Shown here: one piece after another, positions 29,208 to 38,306 of the stretch | Position numbering within the stretch: position 1 is the first letter of the stretch | How the letters are laid out: every line of letters begins with the position of its first letter | Translations under genes and position numbers: made by a program | Origin: Pedobacter yonginensis | Lineage (GTDB): Bacteria; Bacteroidota; Bacteroidia; Sphingobacteriales; Sphingobacteriaceae | Direction of reading: 5' to 3' | DNA length: 64,000 nt | Assembly: GCF_003173595.1 (NCBI RefSeq) | Contig: NZ_QGNZ01000001.1 | Coordinates: 992,001-1,056,000 of the forward strand | Notes under the pieces: model-generated | The model's input: the letters and a program-made list of their open reading frames with translations, nothing else | Told to the model about the DNA's origin: nothing | The model's database searches: none

Positions 29208-30263
29208 ATGACTGAAGTAGAAAAAAAGAGCATGAGCAGTGGTAAAAAAACAATCCTTGCCATCGCTGTTGTAGTGATTTTAATTGCTGGATATTTTGCC
29301 TTAAACCTATACAAGGTTTACTTTGCCCCTAATGTTACCGAAAATCAAAAATATTTATACATTAAAACTGGAAGTAATTTTGATGCACTTTTAGAAAACC
29401 TAAAAAATAAAGATCTTGTTAGAAGTGTATCTTCTTTTACAACCGCTGCAGAAAAAATGAATTTGGTTGCAAATGTGAAACCAGGCCGTTATCGCTTAAA
29501 AAAAGGTATGACCAATCGTACTTTAATTAATATGATAAAAGCGGGGAACCAAGAACCTGTAAAATTGAAATTTCAGAATATCCGTAAGAAGGAAAACTTT
29601 GCTGCCTACTTGGCAAGCAATTTAGAAGCCGATTCTTTGAGTTTCATTCATGTATTAGATTCTACTGCTTTGATTAGCAAATATGGATTTAATCAAGATA
29701 ATGTTTATGCCATGTTTATTCCAAACACCTATGAAATGTATTGGAATGTGACGCCTATTGATTTCTTTGAACGCATGCACAAAGAGTACGACAAATTTTG
29801 GAATGTACAACGCAAACAAAAGGCATCGGCCTTAAATTTGACCCCTGCGCAGGTTTATACCTTAGCTTCGATTGTTGATGCCGAAGCCCTTTACGATAAA
29901 GAAATGCCCATTATTGCGGGCTTATATTTAAATAGGTTAAATCGTGGTCAATTACTGCAAGCAGATCCAACCGTAATTTTTGCAAATAACGATTTTACTG
30001 TAAAAAGGGTAACCAATAAGCTTTTACAGGTACAATCGCTTTACAACACTTATAAATATGCAGGCTTACCTCCGGGACCAATTATGATGCCGAGTATTAA
30101 TGCGATTGATGCGGTACTAAATCGCGATCAAAATGATTACATATACATGTGCGCTAAGGAAGATTTTTCTGGATACCATAACTTTGCTGCAACTAAAGAA
30201 CAGCATGAAATTAACGCAAAGAAATATCGCGAAGCTTTGAATAAAAGAAACATTTTTAAATAA
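29208..30263 (+). CDS. mltG: Endolytic transglycosylase MltG
   Basis: A 351-residue inner-membrane lytic transglycosylase that cleaves nascent glycan strands. A membrane helix lies at about 15-36, followed by a LysM-like region and the YceG domain. The family block LASIVEKET reads LASIVDAEA here (D224, E226). LNRLNRGQLLQADPTV and YKYAGLPPGPIMMPSINAIDA are intact. The stop codon overlaps the start of the thioesterase gene by one base (TAATG), so it is in an operon with the PASTA protein and the thioesterase. Confidence 0.93.
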   Translation: MTEVEKKSMSSGKKTILAIAVVVILIAGYFALNLYKVYFAPNVTENQKYLYIKTGSNFDALLENLKNKDLVRSVSSFTTAAEKMNLVANVKPGRYRLKKGMTNRTLINMIKAGNQEPVKLKFQNIRKKENFAAYLASNLEADSLSFIHVLDSTALISKYGFNQDNVYAMFIPNTYEMYWNVTPIDFFERMHKEYDKFWNVQRKQKASALNLTPAQVYTLASIVDAEALYDKEMPIIAGLYLNRLNRGQLLQADPTVIFANNDFTVKRVTNKLLQVQSLYNTYKYAGLPPGPIMMPSINAIDAVLNRDQNDYIYMCAKEDFSGYHNFAATKEQHEINAKKYREALNKRNIFK

Positions 30264-30667
30264 TGTACACCCACACCACCAAAATTAGAGTTCGTTATGG
30301 CGAAACCGACCAAATGGGTTATATGTATTATGGAAATTACGCGCAGTATTATGAGGTTGGCCGTGTAGAGATGTTACGTAGCTTGGGTATGAGCTACAGT
30401 TCTATGGAAGCCGAAGGCATTATGATGCCTGTTTTAGAGTTAAAATGCAAGTATATAAAGCCGGCATTGTATGATCAGGAAATTACGGTCAAAACAATTG
30501 TTAGAGAGTTGCCAGGCATCAGGATTTTCTTTGAATATGAATTGTACAACGAAAAAGAAGAACTCATCAACCTAGGCACTACAACTTTAGTATTTGTAGA
30601 TATGAAAAGAAATAAACCAACAAATCCGCCTAAAAACTTTATGCAGAAGCTCTCAGTATTTTTTTAA
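30263..30667 (+). CDS. YbgC-like acyl-CoA thioesterase
   Basis: A 134-residue hotdog-fold thioesterase of the YbgC/4-hydroxybenzoyl-CoA thioesterase type. The active-site segment RYGETDQMGYMYYGNYAQYYEVGR (about 10-33) contains the catalytic Asp16. It hydrolyses short- or medium-chain acyl-CoA in the cytoplasm; the physiological substrate is unknown. Translation is probably coupled to mltG by the TAATG overlap. Confidence 0.92.
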   Translation: MYTHTTKIRVRYGETDQMGYMYYGNYAQYYEVGRVEMLRSLGMSYSSMEAEGIMMPVLELKCKYIKPALYDQEITVKTIVRELPGIRIFFEYELYNEKEELINLGTTTLVFVDMKRNKPTNPPKNFMQKLSVFF

Positions 30668-30680
30668 TCAATAGTTAAAA

Positions 30681-31670
30681 ATGGAATGGTTACACAAGCA
30701 ACTTCTTAAATTTTCGCCTTATTCGCGGTTTATCGAATGGACGAAGGTTTGCGTTTTGCCTGGTTTTAGTCCACTCCCGCTTTACACCGTTGCAACTTTC
30801 TTTTTTAAAGAGATTGGAAAAGATTCTTTAGTAAACAAATCATCATCATTGGCTTATAGCTTCATGCTGGCCATATTCCCTGGAATCATCTTCCTGTTTA
30901 CGTTAATTCCATTTATACCGATAAACGGTTTCCAAGATCAGTTATTGAGTTTAATTGAGCTCGTTTTACCCCATAATGCTTACGATGCATTTGAAACTAC
31001 TTTGAAAGACATCGTTAAAAATCAAAATAGTAGATTACTTTCATTCGGTTTTTTCTCGGCAATTTTCTTCGCTACAAATGGCGTTAAAAATTTAATGAAG
31101 GCTTTTAATAAGTCATCCTTGATTATTGAAACGCGGGGTTGGCTGAAACAACGCCTTATTGCTTTGATTTTGACTACAGTAATCTGTTTCTCCATCATCA
31201 TCTGCATTAGTGCAATGGCGCTTGGAGAAATCCTGCTCACGTACATTAAAAATGAATTGCATATTAAAGACAGCTTAGTTGTGTTCGCAATACAGTTTAC
31301 CAGATGGGCGTTATTGGCAATCCTGTACTTTATCACCATTTCCATTTTGTACCGGTACGGCCCATCTCATACCAAAAAATGGAAGCTCTTTAGTGCGGGC
31401 TCATGGCTGGCAACAATCTTGGCATTTATTACCATTTGGGGCTTTTCATTTTACATCAATCACTTTGCTTCGTATAATAAGGTATATGGGTCAATCGGGA
31501 CTTTAATCGTCGTAATGATCTGGCTTTATCTAAATTCTTTGATTCTTTTAATCGGATTTGAGCTTAATGCCAGCGTTGATGTGAGTAAAAGGAGCGTTAA
31601 AATCATCCGTCCCACCTTCAATTTGTTCAAAAAAAGCACTCCAATTGAAGAAAATCTGAGCAAGAAATAA
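30681..31670 (+). CDS. YihY/virulence factor BrkB family membrane protein
   Basis: A 329-residue integral membrane protein with six hydrophobic segments. SLAYSFMLAIFPGIIFLFTLIPF (about 56-78), the GVKNLMKAFN segment and YGSIGTLIVVMIWLYLNSLILLIGFELNA near the C-terminus are signatures of the YihY family (not RNase BN, an old misnaming). The function is not settled. It ends the PASTA-mltG-ybgC-yihY run. Confidence 0.93.
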   Translation: MEWLHKQLLKFSPYSRFIEWTKVCVLPGFSPLPLYTVATFFFKEIGKDSLVNKSSSLAYSFMLAIFPGIIFLFTLIPFIPINGFQDQLLSLIELVLPHNAYDAFETTLKDIVKNQNSRLLSFGFFSAIFFATNGVKNLMKAFNKSSLIIETRGWLKQRLIALILTTVICFSIIICISAMALGEILLTYIKNELHIKDSLVVFAIQFTRWALLAILYFITISILYRYGPSHTKKWKLFSAGSWLATILAFITIWGFSFYINHFASYNKVYGSIGTLIVVMIWLYLNSLILLIGFELNASVDVSKRSVKIIRPTFNLFKKSTPIEENLSKK

Positions 31671-31729
31671 CTTTTTCTGGCTCTGTGTTAAGCAATTATC
31701 AACTTTTGTGAAAAAAATCTCCAACACAG

Positions 31730-31760
31730 TTTGCAGATTTAAATGGGATTTGTACTTTTG
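31730..31760 (+). promoter_or_regulatory. Promoter of tRNA-Ser copy 1
   Basis: A textbook Bacteroidota promoter: TTTG (31730-31733), a 19-base spacer, then TACTTTTG (31753-31760, matching TAnnTTTG). The tRNA begins 4 bases after the -7 box, so transcription should start at about the first tRNA bases. It is duplicated almost exactly in front of tRNA copy 2. Confidence 0.85.
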
Positions 31761-31764
31761 TCGC

Positions 31765-31851
31765 GGAGAGTTGGCAGAGTGGTCGATTGCGGCAGTCTTG
31801 AAAACTGTTGACTTGTTAAAGGGTCCGCGGGTTCGAATCCCCCACTCTCCG
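31765..31851 (+). tRNA. tRNA-Ser (anticodon UGA), copy 1
   Basis: 87 bases with the acceptor stem GGAGAGT / ACTCTCC, discriminator G, and anticodon TGA in the loop CTTGAAA. It has a long variable arm and the T-loop GGTTCGAATCC. CCA is not encoded at the 3' end. It has its own promoter upstream and a terminator downstream. Confidence 0.97.
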
Positions 31852-31856
31852 CACTT

Positions 31857-31886
31857 AAATGCTGCCCAATACGGGTGGCATTTTTT
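31857..31886 (+). terminator. Terminator after tRNA-Ser copy 1
   Basis: The hairpin AAATGCTGCCC (31857-31867) pairs with GGGTGGCATTT (31873-31883) with two G-T pairs, and a T-run extends to 31886. The same hairpin follows copy 2. Confidence 0.85.
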
Positions 31887-32101
31887 GTTTTATCCCGATC
31901 TAAATCGCTTGAACTTAAAACAAGAACATGCCTCATCTTAGCGGAAAGCAAACAATAATAAGGCAAAGCGATTCGATTTTAAACAACAATATTTCATTTG
32001 CCATTCTTGCTGACGGTTTAATATATCGACATTGCTATTATCAGTTTTTGATACGATAAGCTGGATGGATTAAAAATATCTGTTAAAAATCTCAATTAAA
32101 G

Positions 32102-32132
32102 TTTGCAGATTTAACTTGGATTTGTACTTTTG
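32102..32132 (+). promoter_or_regulatory. Promoter of tRNA-Ser copy 2
   Basis: The same arrangement as copy 1: TTTG (32102-32105), a 19-base spacer and TACTTTTG (32125-32132). The tRNA begins 4 bases later. The two sites are exactly 372 bases apart. Confidence 0.85.
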
Positions 32133-32136
32133 CGCC

Positions 32137-32223
32137 GGAGAGTTGGCAGAGTGGTCGATTGCGGCAGTCTTGAAAACTGTTGACTTGTCAAAGGGTCCGC
32201 GGGTTCGAATCCCCCACTCTCCG
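32137..32223 (+). tRNA. tRNA-Ser (anticodon UGA), copy 2
   Basis: 87 bases, identical to copy 1 except one base in the variable arm region (C in place of T in TTGTCAAAG). It has the same anticodon TGA and the same acceptor stem. CCA is not encoded. Confidence 0.97.
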
Positions 32224-32228
32224 CACTG

Positions 32229-32257
32229 AAATGCTGCCCATTATGGGTGGCATTTTT
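32229..32257 (+). terminator. Terminator after tRNA-Ser copy 2
   Basis: AAATGCTGCCC (32229-32239) pairs with GGGTGGCATTT (32245-32255), followed by a T-run. Only the loop differs from the copy 1 terminator. Confidence 0.85.
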
Positions 32258-32306
32258 TGTTTGAACGCATGGCGTCTATGATCACCAAATTGGTTGTTAC
32301 GATGCT

Positions 32307-32960
32307 TTAGCGAAAGTTATTCCCTTCGAGATAAACAACAACCTCTACTTCGTTTTGAGCATACTCTCTAAAAATCAATTTGCCAGAAAGCAGATACACG
32401 ATTGACCTTAGCTGCTCTGCAAAATCTGTTCTGGGCAATAAAGGGGCTTTAGGATCGAAAGCAAAGCTGTAGGTCAATCGAATTACATTATCATCCAAAC
32501 GCTTAACCGACATATTTAAACCGATGAGGACATGAATATCAATACAATCTAAGGTCTGTTGGGTAAGTCGGAATATGGCCTGTTCCAATTCCTCACTCAA
32601 ATGATCAGGTAACTTAATAAAATCATTAAAAGCATCCTCACTGTCAATGTTGAAGCGATTGGAAAATAAAGCCTTCAATGCAGCAAACAGTCCATGAGTT
32701 TCATAAACACTGGGTTTCAAGGCAAATGAGACCTTTTTAACCTGATTTAAAGTTTTAGAAATGGCTAGCTGTAATGCTGGGCTGAGACTGATATTTGATT
32801 GGCCATCCAATTGAGATAACAACTGAGCAACATCATCATACAGAAATGACGCCAAGTTATCCTTTTCAATTTCAGCTTTTAAAAAAATAGCTAAACGAAG
32901 GTCTTCCTCGGTTTCTATAATTGGTTCTAAGGCTTTTGTTTCTGGTTTAGGGATTTCCAT
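32307..32960 (-). CDS. Degenerate histidine-kinase-like protein
   Basis: A 217-residue cytoplasmic protein with no signal peptide. Residues about 21-52 (RLAIFLKAEIEKDNLASFLYDDVAQLLSQL) look like the dimerisation helix of HisKA_3 (NarX-type) kinases, where the phosphorylated His is in a LHDDVGQ-like motif. Here the position is Tyr (LYDDVAQ). The C-terminal half resembles the ATPase-like fold in outline, but lacks recognisable N, G1 and G2 boxes. It could be an inactive adaptor or a phosphatase-like partner of the response regulator gene upstream on the same strand. The assignment is moderate. Confidence 0.55.
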   Translation of the reverse strand: MEIPKPETKALEPIIETEEDLRLAIFLKAEIEKDNLASFLYDDVAQLLSQLDGQSNISLSPALQLAISKTLNQVKKVSFALKPSVYETHGLFAALKALFSNRFNIDSEDAFNDFIKLPDHLSEELEQAIFRLTQQTLDCIDIHVLIGLNMSVKRLDDNVIRLTYSFAFDPKAPLLPRTDFAEQLRSIVYLLSGKLIFREYAQNEVEVVVYLEGNNFR

Positions 32961-33027
32961 TTAAACTTGAAGTTGCGAAAAAAATTAATTAAATGAAAAC
33001 CTAAATGTTTCAATCTTTAAAACAAAA

Positions 33028-33054
33028 AAACTCCAGCCGGGTGGACTGGAGTTT
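33028..33054 (-). terminator. Rho-independent terminator after the response regulator gene
   Basis: The stem AAACTCCAG (33028-33036) pairs with CTGGAGTTT (33046-33054). On the minus strand a run of T follows (complement of the A-run at 33024-33030). It separates the response regulator from the kinase-like gene, so the two may be transcribed separately. Confidence 0.8.
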
Positions 33055-33072
33055 CTGCATATCTATATCTAA

Positions 33073-33471
33073 CTAGGCTTTCGAGGTTCTTTTTTCTTCA
33101 CTACGTTTAATCTGCGCATTGATTCTTGCCAAAACATCGTAAATATCAAATGGTTTGCTGATATAATCGTCAGCAAAAGCATCAATAGCTTTTTGCTCAC
33201 TGTTATTTTGAGCAGACATTACAATGATTGGAATGTGTTTGGTAAAAATATCTGTTTTCAAATCTTCGCAAATTTCAGCCCCATTACCGTCTGGCAACAT
33301 CACATCCAATAGAAAAAGATCGGGCATGGCATCTTGAATGTTTTTTTTCAGTTCAGCAAATGACGAGGATAATTGTAATTCAAAGCCTTCTTCCTTTAAG
33401 AGAATTTCGATCACGTTTCTAATTTCTTGATCGTCTTCTAAAATGTGTATTCGTTTTTTTTCCATGTTCAA
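33073..33471 (-). CDS. Single-domain response regulator (CheY-like)
   Basis: A 132-residue receiver domain without an output domain. The acidic pocket Asp13/Asp14, the phosphorylation site Asp56 (FLLDVMLPDG) and the conserved Lys in SKPFD (about residue 106) are all present. It likely passes a signal by protein interaction. Its neighbour is a degenerate kinase-like protein, so the true phosphodonor may be elsewhere. The ATG two codons in is an alternative start. Confidence 0.92.
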   Translation of the reverse strand: MNMEKKRIHILEDDQEIRNVIEILLKEEGFELQLSSSFAELKKNIQDAMPDLFLLDVMLPDGNGAEICEDLKTDIFTKHIPIIVMSAQNNSEQKAIDAFADDYISKPFDIYDVLARINAQIKRSEEKRTSKA

Positions 33472-33508
33472 ATTATACTTTTGGTTTAGCTGTACAGAAT
33501 GGAATTTC

Positions 33509-34273
33509 CTATACGATAGTTACAGTAACACCTAAACCCTCTAAATGTTTAACAATTTGTTCAGAAATTCCTTTATCTGTAATTATGTGATCAATTTCTT
33601 CTAGTCCGCATATTTTGCCAAAGCCTCTTTTGCCAAATTTTGTAGAATCGGCCAACACGATTGTTTTTTGAGAGGCGCCAATCATTTTCCGATTTAGATG
33701 AGCCTCCATCGCATTTGTGGTTGTTAGGCCAAAATCTAAATCAATCCCATCAACCCCTAAAAATAATTTATTAAAATAAAAATCTTGCAAAACTTGCTCG
33801 GCATAACTACCCATCACTGATGATGAACTTTTCCTCAGCAAACCGCCCAACTGTATTACTTCTATGCTTGGCTCACGCATTAATTCCAGCGCCACATTTA
33901 AAGCCGAAGTAACTACTGTTAAATTGGTATTAGGCGCTATATTTTTCGCAAAATATAACACCGTAGTGCCAGATGCAATTACAATCGAATCATTTTCGTT
34001 TAAAAGTGAGGCTGCCGCTATGCCTATTTTATTTTTCTCGGTAGATTGAATCTTTTCCTTTTCATTAACAGGTCGATCTACCGTGTAAGGATTATTTACC
34101 GTTGCCCCGCCATGCGTACGGAAAAGTAAGCTTTTATCTTCAAGCAGTTTTAAATCCTTTCTAATGGTAACAGACGACACTTTCAATTCCTTACATAAAT
34201 CAACCACGTTAATGTATTGATCCTTTTGTAATCGACTAAGTATAAACTGGTGCCGCTCAGCTAAATTCATCAT
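33509..34273 (-). CDS. DeoR/GlpR family transcriptional regulator
   Basis: A repressor of the DeoR family (about 255 aa) started at the ATG at 34273 (MMNLAERHQFIL). A further upstream in-frame ATG adds 14 residues that do not fit. The winged helix reads INVVDLCKELKVSSVTIRKDLKLLE (about 21-45), and the sugar-phosphate-binding domain follows (SGTTVLYFA, VVTSALNVALELM). It is divergent from glpD-glpK-glpF, so it probably senses glycerol 3-phosphate and represses that operon. Direct repeats in the 155-base gap are candidate binding sites. Confidence 0.9.
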   Translation of the reverse strand: MMNLAERHQFILSRLQKDQYINVVDLCKELKVSSVTIRKDLKLLEDKSLLFRTHGGATVNNPYTVDRPVNEKEKIQSTEKNKIGIAAASLLNENDSIVIASGTTVLYFAKNIAPNTNLTVVTSALNVALELMREPSIEVIQLGGLLRKSSSSVMGSYAEQVLQDFYFNKLFLGVDGIDLDFGLTTTNAMEAHLNRKMIGASQKTIVLADSTKFGKRGFGKICGLEEIDHIITDKGISEQIVKHLEGLGVTVTIV

Positions 34274-34365
34274 AAACCTTTTGTTATATCGACTGCAAAT
34301 TAGCAAATAAAACAACGACTAAAATATTTTCCACCAATATTTAATAAAATTTAACAAATAGATAA

Positions 34366-34409
34366 TATTGTTTCGATAATAATTATATATACTTGCGTAT
34401 TGTTTCGAT
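34366..34409. promoter_or_regulatory. Candidate operator: 12-bp direct repeats between regulator and glpD
   Basis: TATTGTTTCGAT occurs exactly at 34366-34377 and 34398-34409, centres 32 bases apart, about three helical turns, on the same DNA face. The core TTTCGA resembles the core of DeoR/GlpR-type operators. The second copy lies 19 bases upstream of the glpD start and the first 38 bases further in. The exact repetition inside a divergent regulator-operon gap makes it a strong operator candidate. Confidence 0.6.
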
Positions 34410-34428
34410 TTATTATTTTTAATCCTAA

Positions 34429-36024
34429 ATGAAAAGATTACACAACACGAATATACCTGAAAATGAAATATGGGATTTGGTTATAATTGGAGGTGGTGCT
34501 ACAGGCTTGGGCACTGCACTAGATTCTGCCAGTAGAGGCTTTAAAACATTACTTGTAGAACAATCTGATTTTGCAAAAGGCACATCCAGTAGAAGTACAA
34601 AACTGGTGCACGGCGGCGTACGTTATCTGGCACAGGGTGATATCGGCTTGGTAAGGCATGCATTAAAAGAACGTGGCCTATTGCAACAAAATGCAAAACA
34701 TTTGGTTGATAAAGAGGAATTTATCATTCCATGTTATGATTGGTTTTCCGTTACTAAATATTTGGTCGGATTAACGCTCTATGATTGGCTGTCGGGAAAA
34801 TTTAGTTTCGGAAAATCAAAATTCTTTTCGAAAGAACAAACTTTGAATATCATGCCTGGCATTAAAGCTGAAGGCCTAAAAGGTTCTATCCGATATTTCG
34901 ACGGAAAATTTGATGATGCAAGACTCGCCATTAACATTGCACAAACCGCTACCGAGCAGGGCGCAACGCTTTTAAACTACACCAAAGTTACCAATCTGAT
35001 TAAAGATTCTAGCGGGAAGATTTCTGGCATTGAAACAGAAGATACCTTAACAGGGAAGACGAATACTTTTCATGGAAAAGTAGTGATCAATGCGACGGGC
35101 GTTTTTGTTGATGAAATCTTACATATGAATAATCCCCAATCCAAAAAAATGGTACGACCGAGTCAGGGTGTTCATGTTGTATTTGAAAAAAGTTTTTTAA
35201 ATAGTAATTCAGCCCTAATGATTCCAAAGACTTCAGATGGTAGGGTGCTTTTTGCAGTGCCTTGGCACAATCATTTATTAGTTGGAACTACCGACACTCC
35301 CCTAAATGAACACAGCTTAGAACCTAGAGCACTGAAAGAAGAAGTTGATTTCATTATGAATACAGCATCGGCTTACTTCAACAGGAAACCTTTGGAACGG
35401 GATATTTTAAGTGTTTTTTCTGGATTAAGGCCATTAGCTGCGCCAACATCTGGCGATGGTAACAGCACAAAGGAAATCAGCAGAGATCATAAACTCATTA
35501 TATCTGCACCGGGTTTAATCACCATCACTGGCGGTAAATGGACTACCTACAGAAGAATGGCAGAGGAAACGGTCGATTTGGCCATAAAGCATGTTGGTTT
35601 AGAAACGAAAGCATGTGTAACTGAAAATTTAGCCATACACGGAAGTGCTGAACCTAATGGAGATAGCTATATGAATATTTATGGAACGGATCGGGTTGAA
35701 ATTGAGTTTTTAATGGAAGCAGAACCCGAATTCAAAGTAAAACTTCATCCTCAATATCCATATACCGAAGCTGAGGTGGTTTGGTCGGCCAGACATGAAA
35801 TGGCAGAGACTGTTGAAGACATTCTGAGCAGGAGGTTAAGAATATTATTTATCGATGCACAGGCTTCAAAACAAATGAGTACGAGAGTGGCCGCCCTCCT
35901 GGCCAAAGAATTAAATGCAGACAAAAACTGGGAAAATAATCAAATAGAAATTTTTAATACTTTAGCTGATGGCTATATCTATAATTCTAACAGCAATGTA
36001 GAACAACCAGAACTAGCGAATTAA
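34429..36024 (+). CDS. glpD: Glycerol-3-phosphate dehydrogenase GlpD
   Basis: A 531-residue FAD-linked, membrane-associated dehydrogenase that oxidises glycerol 3-phosphate to dihydroxyacetone phosphate and feeds electrons to the quinone pool. The FAD motif GGGATGLG is at 21-28, and [35 protein letters not shown] follows (family block). A second conserved block is [16 protein letters not shown], and [16 protein letters not shown] closes the FAD domain. It is the first gene of the glycerol operon, followed 20 bases later by glpK. Confidence 0.96.
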   Translation: MKRLHNTNIPENEIWDLVIIGGGATGLGTALDSASRGFKTLLVEQSDFAKGTSSRSTKLVHGGVRYLAQGDIGLVRHALKERGLLQQNAKHLVDKEEFIIPCYDWFSVTKYLVGLTLYDWLSGKFSFGKSKFFSKEQTLNIMPGIKAEGLKGSIRYFDGKFDDARLAINIAQTATEQGATLLNYTKVTNLIKDSSGKISGIETEDTLTGKTNTFHGKVVINATGVFVDEILHMNNPQSKKMVRPSQGVHVVFEKSFLNSNSALMIPKTSDGRVLFAVPWHNHLLVGTTDTPLNEHSLEPRALKEEVDFIMNTASAYFNRKPLERDILSVFSGLRPLAAPTSGDGNSTKEISRDHKLIISAPGLITITGGKWTTYRRMAEETVDLAIKHVGLETKACVTENLAIHGSAEPNGDSYMNIYGTDRVEIEFLMEAEPEFKVKLHPQYPYTEAEVVWSARHEMAETVEDILSRRLRILFIDAQASKQMSTRVAALLAKELNADKNWENNQIEIFNTLADGYIYNSNSNVEQPELAN

Positions 36025-36044
36025 TACCTAACCAATTATACATT

Positions 36045-37535
36045 ATGAGTAAGTACATCCTGTCTCTCGATCAGGGAACCACAAGTTCGAGGGCAATTAT
36101 TTTTAATCACAATGGCGAAATTGTGGCCATTGCCCAAAAAGAATTTACCCAAATATACCCACAGGCAGGCTGGGTAGAACATAATCCGGCTGAAATATGG
36201 TCAACACAGCTTTCGGTTGCCGCAGAGGTTATTGTTAAAGCTGGTTTAACAGCAAAAGATATCAATTCTATCGGCATCACCAATCAAAGAGAAACAACAG
36301 TAATTTGGGATAGAGAGACGGGACAGCCGATTTACAATGCCATTGTTTGGCAAGATAGAAGAACATCAACCTATTGCGATGAAATTAAGAAACAAGGCTT
36401 AGCAAAAAAAATCCAAGAGAAAACAGGATTAATTATTGATTCTTACTTTTCGGCCACCAAAGCAAAATGGATACTGGAAAACGTAGAGGGGGCTAGAGAA
36501 AAAGCAGATGCAGGGAAATTGGCTTTTGGAACGGTAGACAGTTGGCTAATCTGGAAATTAACCAACGGACAAACCCATGTTACGGATGTAACCAATGCTT
36601 CCCGAACCATGCTATATAACATCCATTCCCTATCATGGGACGAAGAATTGCTTTCGCTTTTTAACATTCCCAAACAGATGCTGCCAGAGGTAAAATCATC
36701 TAGCGAGGTATATGGAGAAACCGCAGGTAATATTCTAGCTGCAAAAATTCCAATTGCAGGCATTGCAGGCGATCAACAATCGGCATTATTTGGCCAAATG
36801 TGTACAGAAATTGGTATGGTTAAAAATACTTACGGCACGGGTTGTTTTATGTTGATGAACATTGGCAAAGAACCTAAAATTTCGGCCAATAATCTTTTAA
36901 CCACCATTGCATGGAAAATCAACAACGAAGTAATTTACGCTTTAGAAGGAAGTATTTTTATTGGTGGAGCCGTTGTGCAGTGGTTGAGGGATGAAATGGG
37001 TTTAATTTCGAAATCAGCCGATGTTGAAACACTGGCTAAAAAAGTTAAAGATACTCAAGGTGTTTATGTGGTTCCAGCCTTTGCAGGCTTGGGTGCACCC
37101 CATTGGGATCAACACGCGCGAGGAACGATTACCGGATTAACGAGAGGTACAAACAAATCGCACATTGCAAGGGCAGCTCTAGAAAGCATCGCCTACCAAA
37201 CGATGGATGTATTGAAAGCCATGGAAGCGGATGCAGGCGTGAGCATAGCCGAATTAAGAGTTGATGGTGGGGCAACCGCGAACGATTTATTAATGCAGTT
37301 TCAAGCAGACCTGCTAAACTCTAAAGTAATTAGGCCTGAAGTTACCGAGGTTACCGCCATAGGTGCTGCTTATTTAGCAGGCTTAGCAACAGGTTTTTGG
37401 GATAGTATCGACCAAATCCGATCGCAATGGAAGATAAACCGAACTTTTGTAGCTGAAGCTGGTATAGACAATACAGAAAGAATTAAGGGCTGGAACAGGG
37501 CAATTAAAGCCGCTCGTGTCAATGCTGAAGACTAA
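36045..37535 (+). CDS. glpK: Glycerol kinase GlpK
   Basis: A 496-residue FGGY-family kinase that phosphorylates glycerol in the cytoplasm. [12 protein letters not shown] (6-17), [55 protein letters not shown] and [20 protein letters not shown] are all present. It lies between glpD and the aquaglyceroporin gene. The full operon converts imported glycerol to dihydroxyacetone phosphate. Confidence 0.97.
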   Translation: MSKYILSLDQGTTSSRAIIFNHNGEIVAIAQKEFTQIYPQAGWVEHNPAEIWSTQLSVAAEVIVKAGLTAKDINSIGITNQRETTVIWDRETGQPIYNAIVWQDRRTSTYCDEIKKQGLAKKIQEKTGLIIDSYFSATKAKWILENVEGAREKADAGKLAFGTVDSWLIWKLTNGQTHVTDVTNASRTMLYNIHSLSWDEELLSLFNIPKQMLPEVKSSSEVYGETAGNILAAKIPIAGIAGDQQSALFGQMCTEIGMVKNTYGTGCFMLMNIGKEPKISANNLLTTIAWKINNEVIYALEGSIFIGGAVVQWLRDEMGLISKSADVETLAKKVKDTQGVYVVPAFAGLGAPHWDQHARGTITGLTRGTNKSHIARAALESIAYQTMDVLKAMEADAGVSIAELRVDGGATANDLLMQFQADLLNSKVIRPEVTEVTAIGAAYLAGLATGFWDSIDQIRSQWKINRTFVAEAGIDNTERIKGWNRAIKAARVNAED

Positions 37536-37555
37536 AACGACTAACCAAAAATCTC

Positions 37556-38287
37556 ATGACAGAATTTGTAGCAGAATTTACAGGCACAGCGCTTTTAATT
37601 CTTTTAGGAAATGGTGTGGTGGCTAATGTGGTGCTAAAGGGCACCAAGGGCAACGATAGCGGTTGGATGGTTATCACTACCGCTTGGGCATTGGCTGTTT
37701 TTGTGGGTGTAGTTATTGCAGCACCATATAGTGGAGCGCATTTAAATCCAGCGGTAACGATAGCCTTAGCACTGGCACAAAAATTTGCTTGGATCAAAGT
37801 TCCGTACTATATCTTGGCACAACTTTGCGGTGCAATAGTGGGTTCTTTTTTAGTGTGGGTGATGTATAAAGATCATTTTGATGCAACCGACGATCAAGGC
37901 TTGAAGGCGGCACCTTTTGCAACATCGCCAGCCATTCGAAATTTGAAATCTAATCTTTTCTCAGAAATACTGGGCACATTTGTGCTGATTTTCGTAATCT
38001 TCTATTTTACCAACGCAGAAATGGGAACCGATAAAACCCCAATTGGCCTTGGTTCTTTAGGCGCAATCCCTGTCGCCTTTTTGGTATGGGTTATTGGCTT
38101 AGCCTTAGGTGGTACTACGGGTTATGCCATTAATCCAATTAGAGATTTAGGTCCACGCATTGTGCATGCCCTAATCCCGATGAAAGGAAAAGGTAGCAGC
38201 GATTGGGCATATTCTTGGGTACCAATTGTGGGGCCAATTATTGGGGCTACCATTGCGGCGTTGGTGTATTTGGCGCTCAATATTTAA
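37556..38287 (+). CDS. glpF: Glycerol uptake facilitator (aquaporin family)
   Basis: A 243-residue MIP-family channel with six membrane helices and two half-helices. The first pore motif is N64-P65-A66 (GAHLNPAVTIALA). The second is N193-P194-I195, followed by R196-D197-L-G-P-R, so the usual Ala is replaced by Ile while the selectivity Arg and the glycerol-facilitator Asp are kept. The location after glpK supports glycerol as substrate. A strong terminator follows. Confidence 0.93.
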   Translation: MTEFVAEFTGTALLILLGNGVVANVVLKGTKGNDSGWMVITTAWALAVFVGVVIAAPYSGAHLNPAVTIALALAQKFAWIKVPYYILAQLCGAIVGSFLVWVMYKDHFDATDDQGLKAAPFATSPAIRNLKSNLFSEILGTFVLIFVIFYFTNAEMGTDKTPIGLGSLGAIPVAFLVWVIGLALGGTTGYAINPIRDLGPRIVHALIPMKGKGSSDWAYSWVPIVGPIIGATIAALVYLALNI

Positions 38288-38306
38288 ACATAACCCCATT
38301 TTTATC

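Noticed and set aside
31708..31941. Open reading frames across the first tRNA-Ser region on both strands
   Set aside because: They overlap a clear tRNA, its promoter and terminator; the frames arise by chance.
31739..31966. Possible attachment site of an integrated element at the tRNA-Ser pair
   Set aside because: The 3' tRNA ends are duplicated, but the 372-base interval holds no integrase or phage gene, and the whole promoter-tRNA-terminator unit is repeated. Tandem duplication explains it better.
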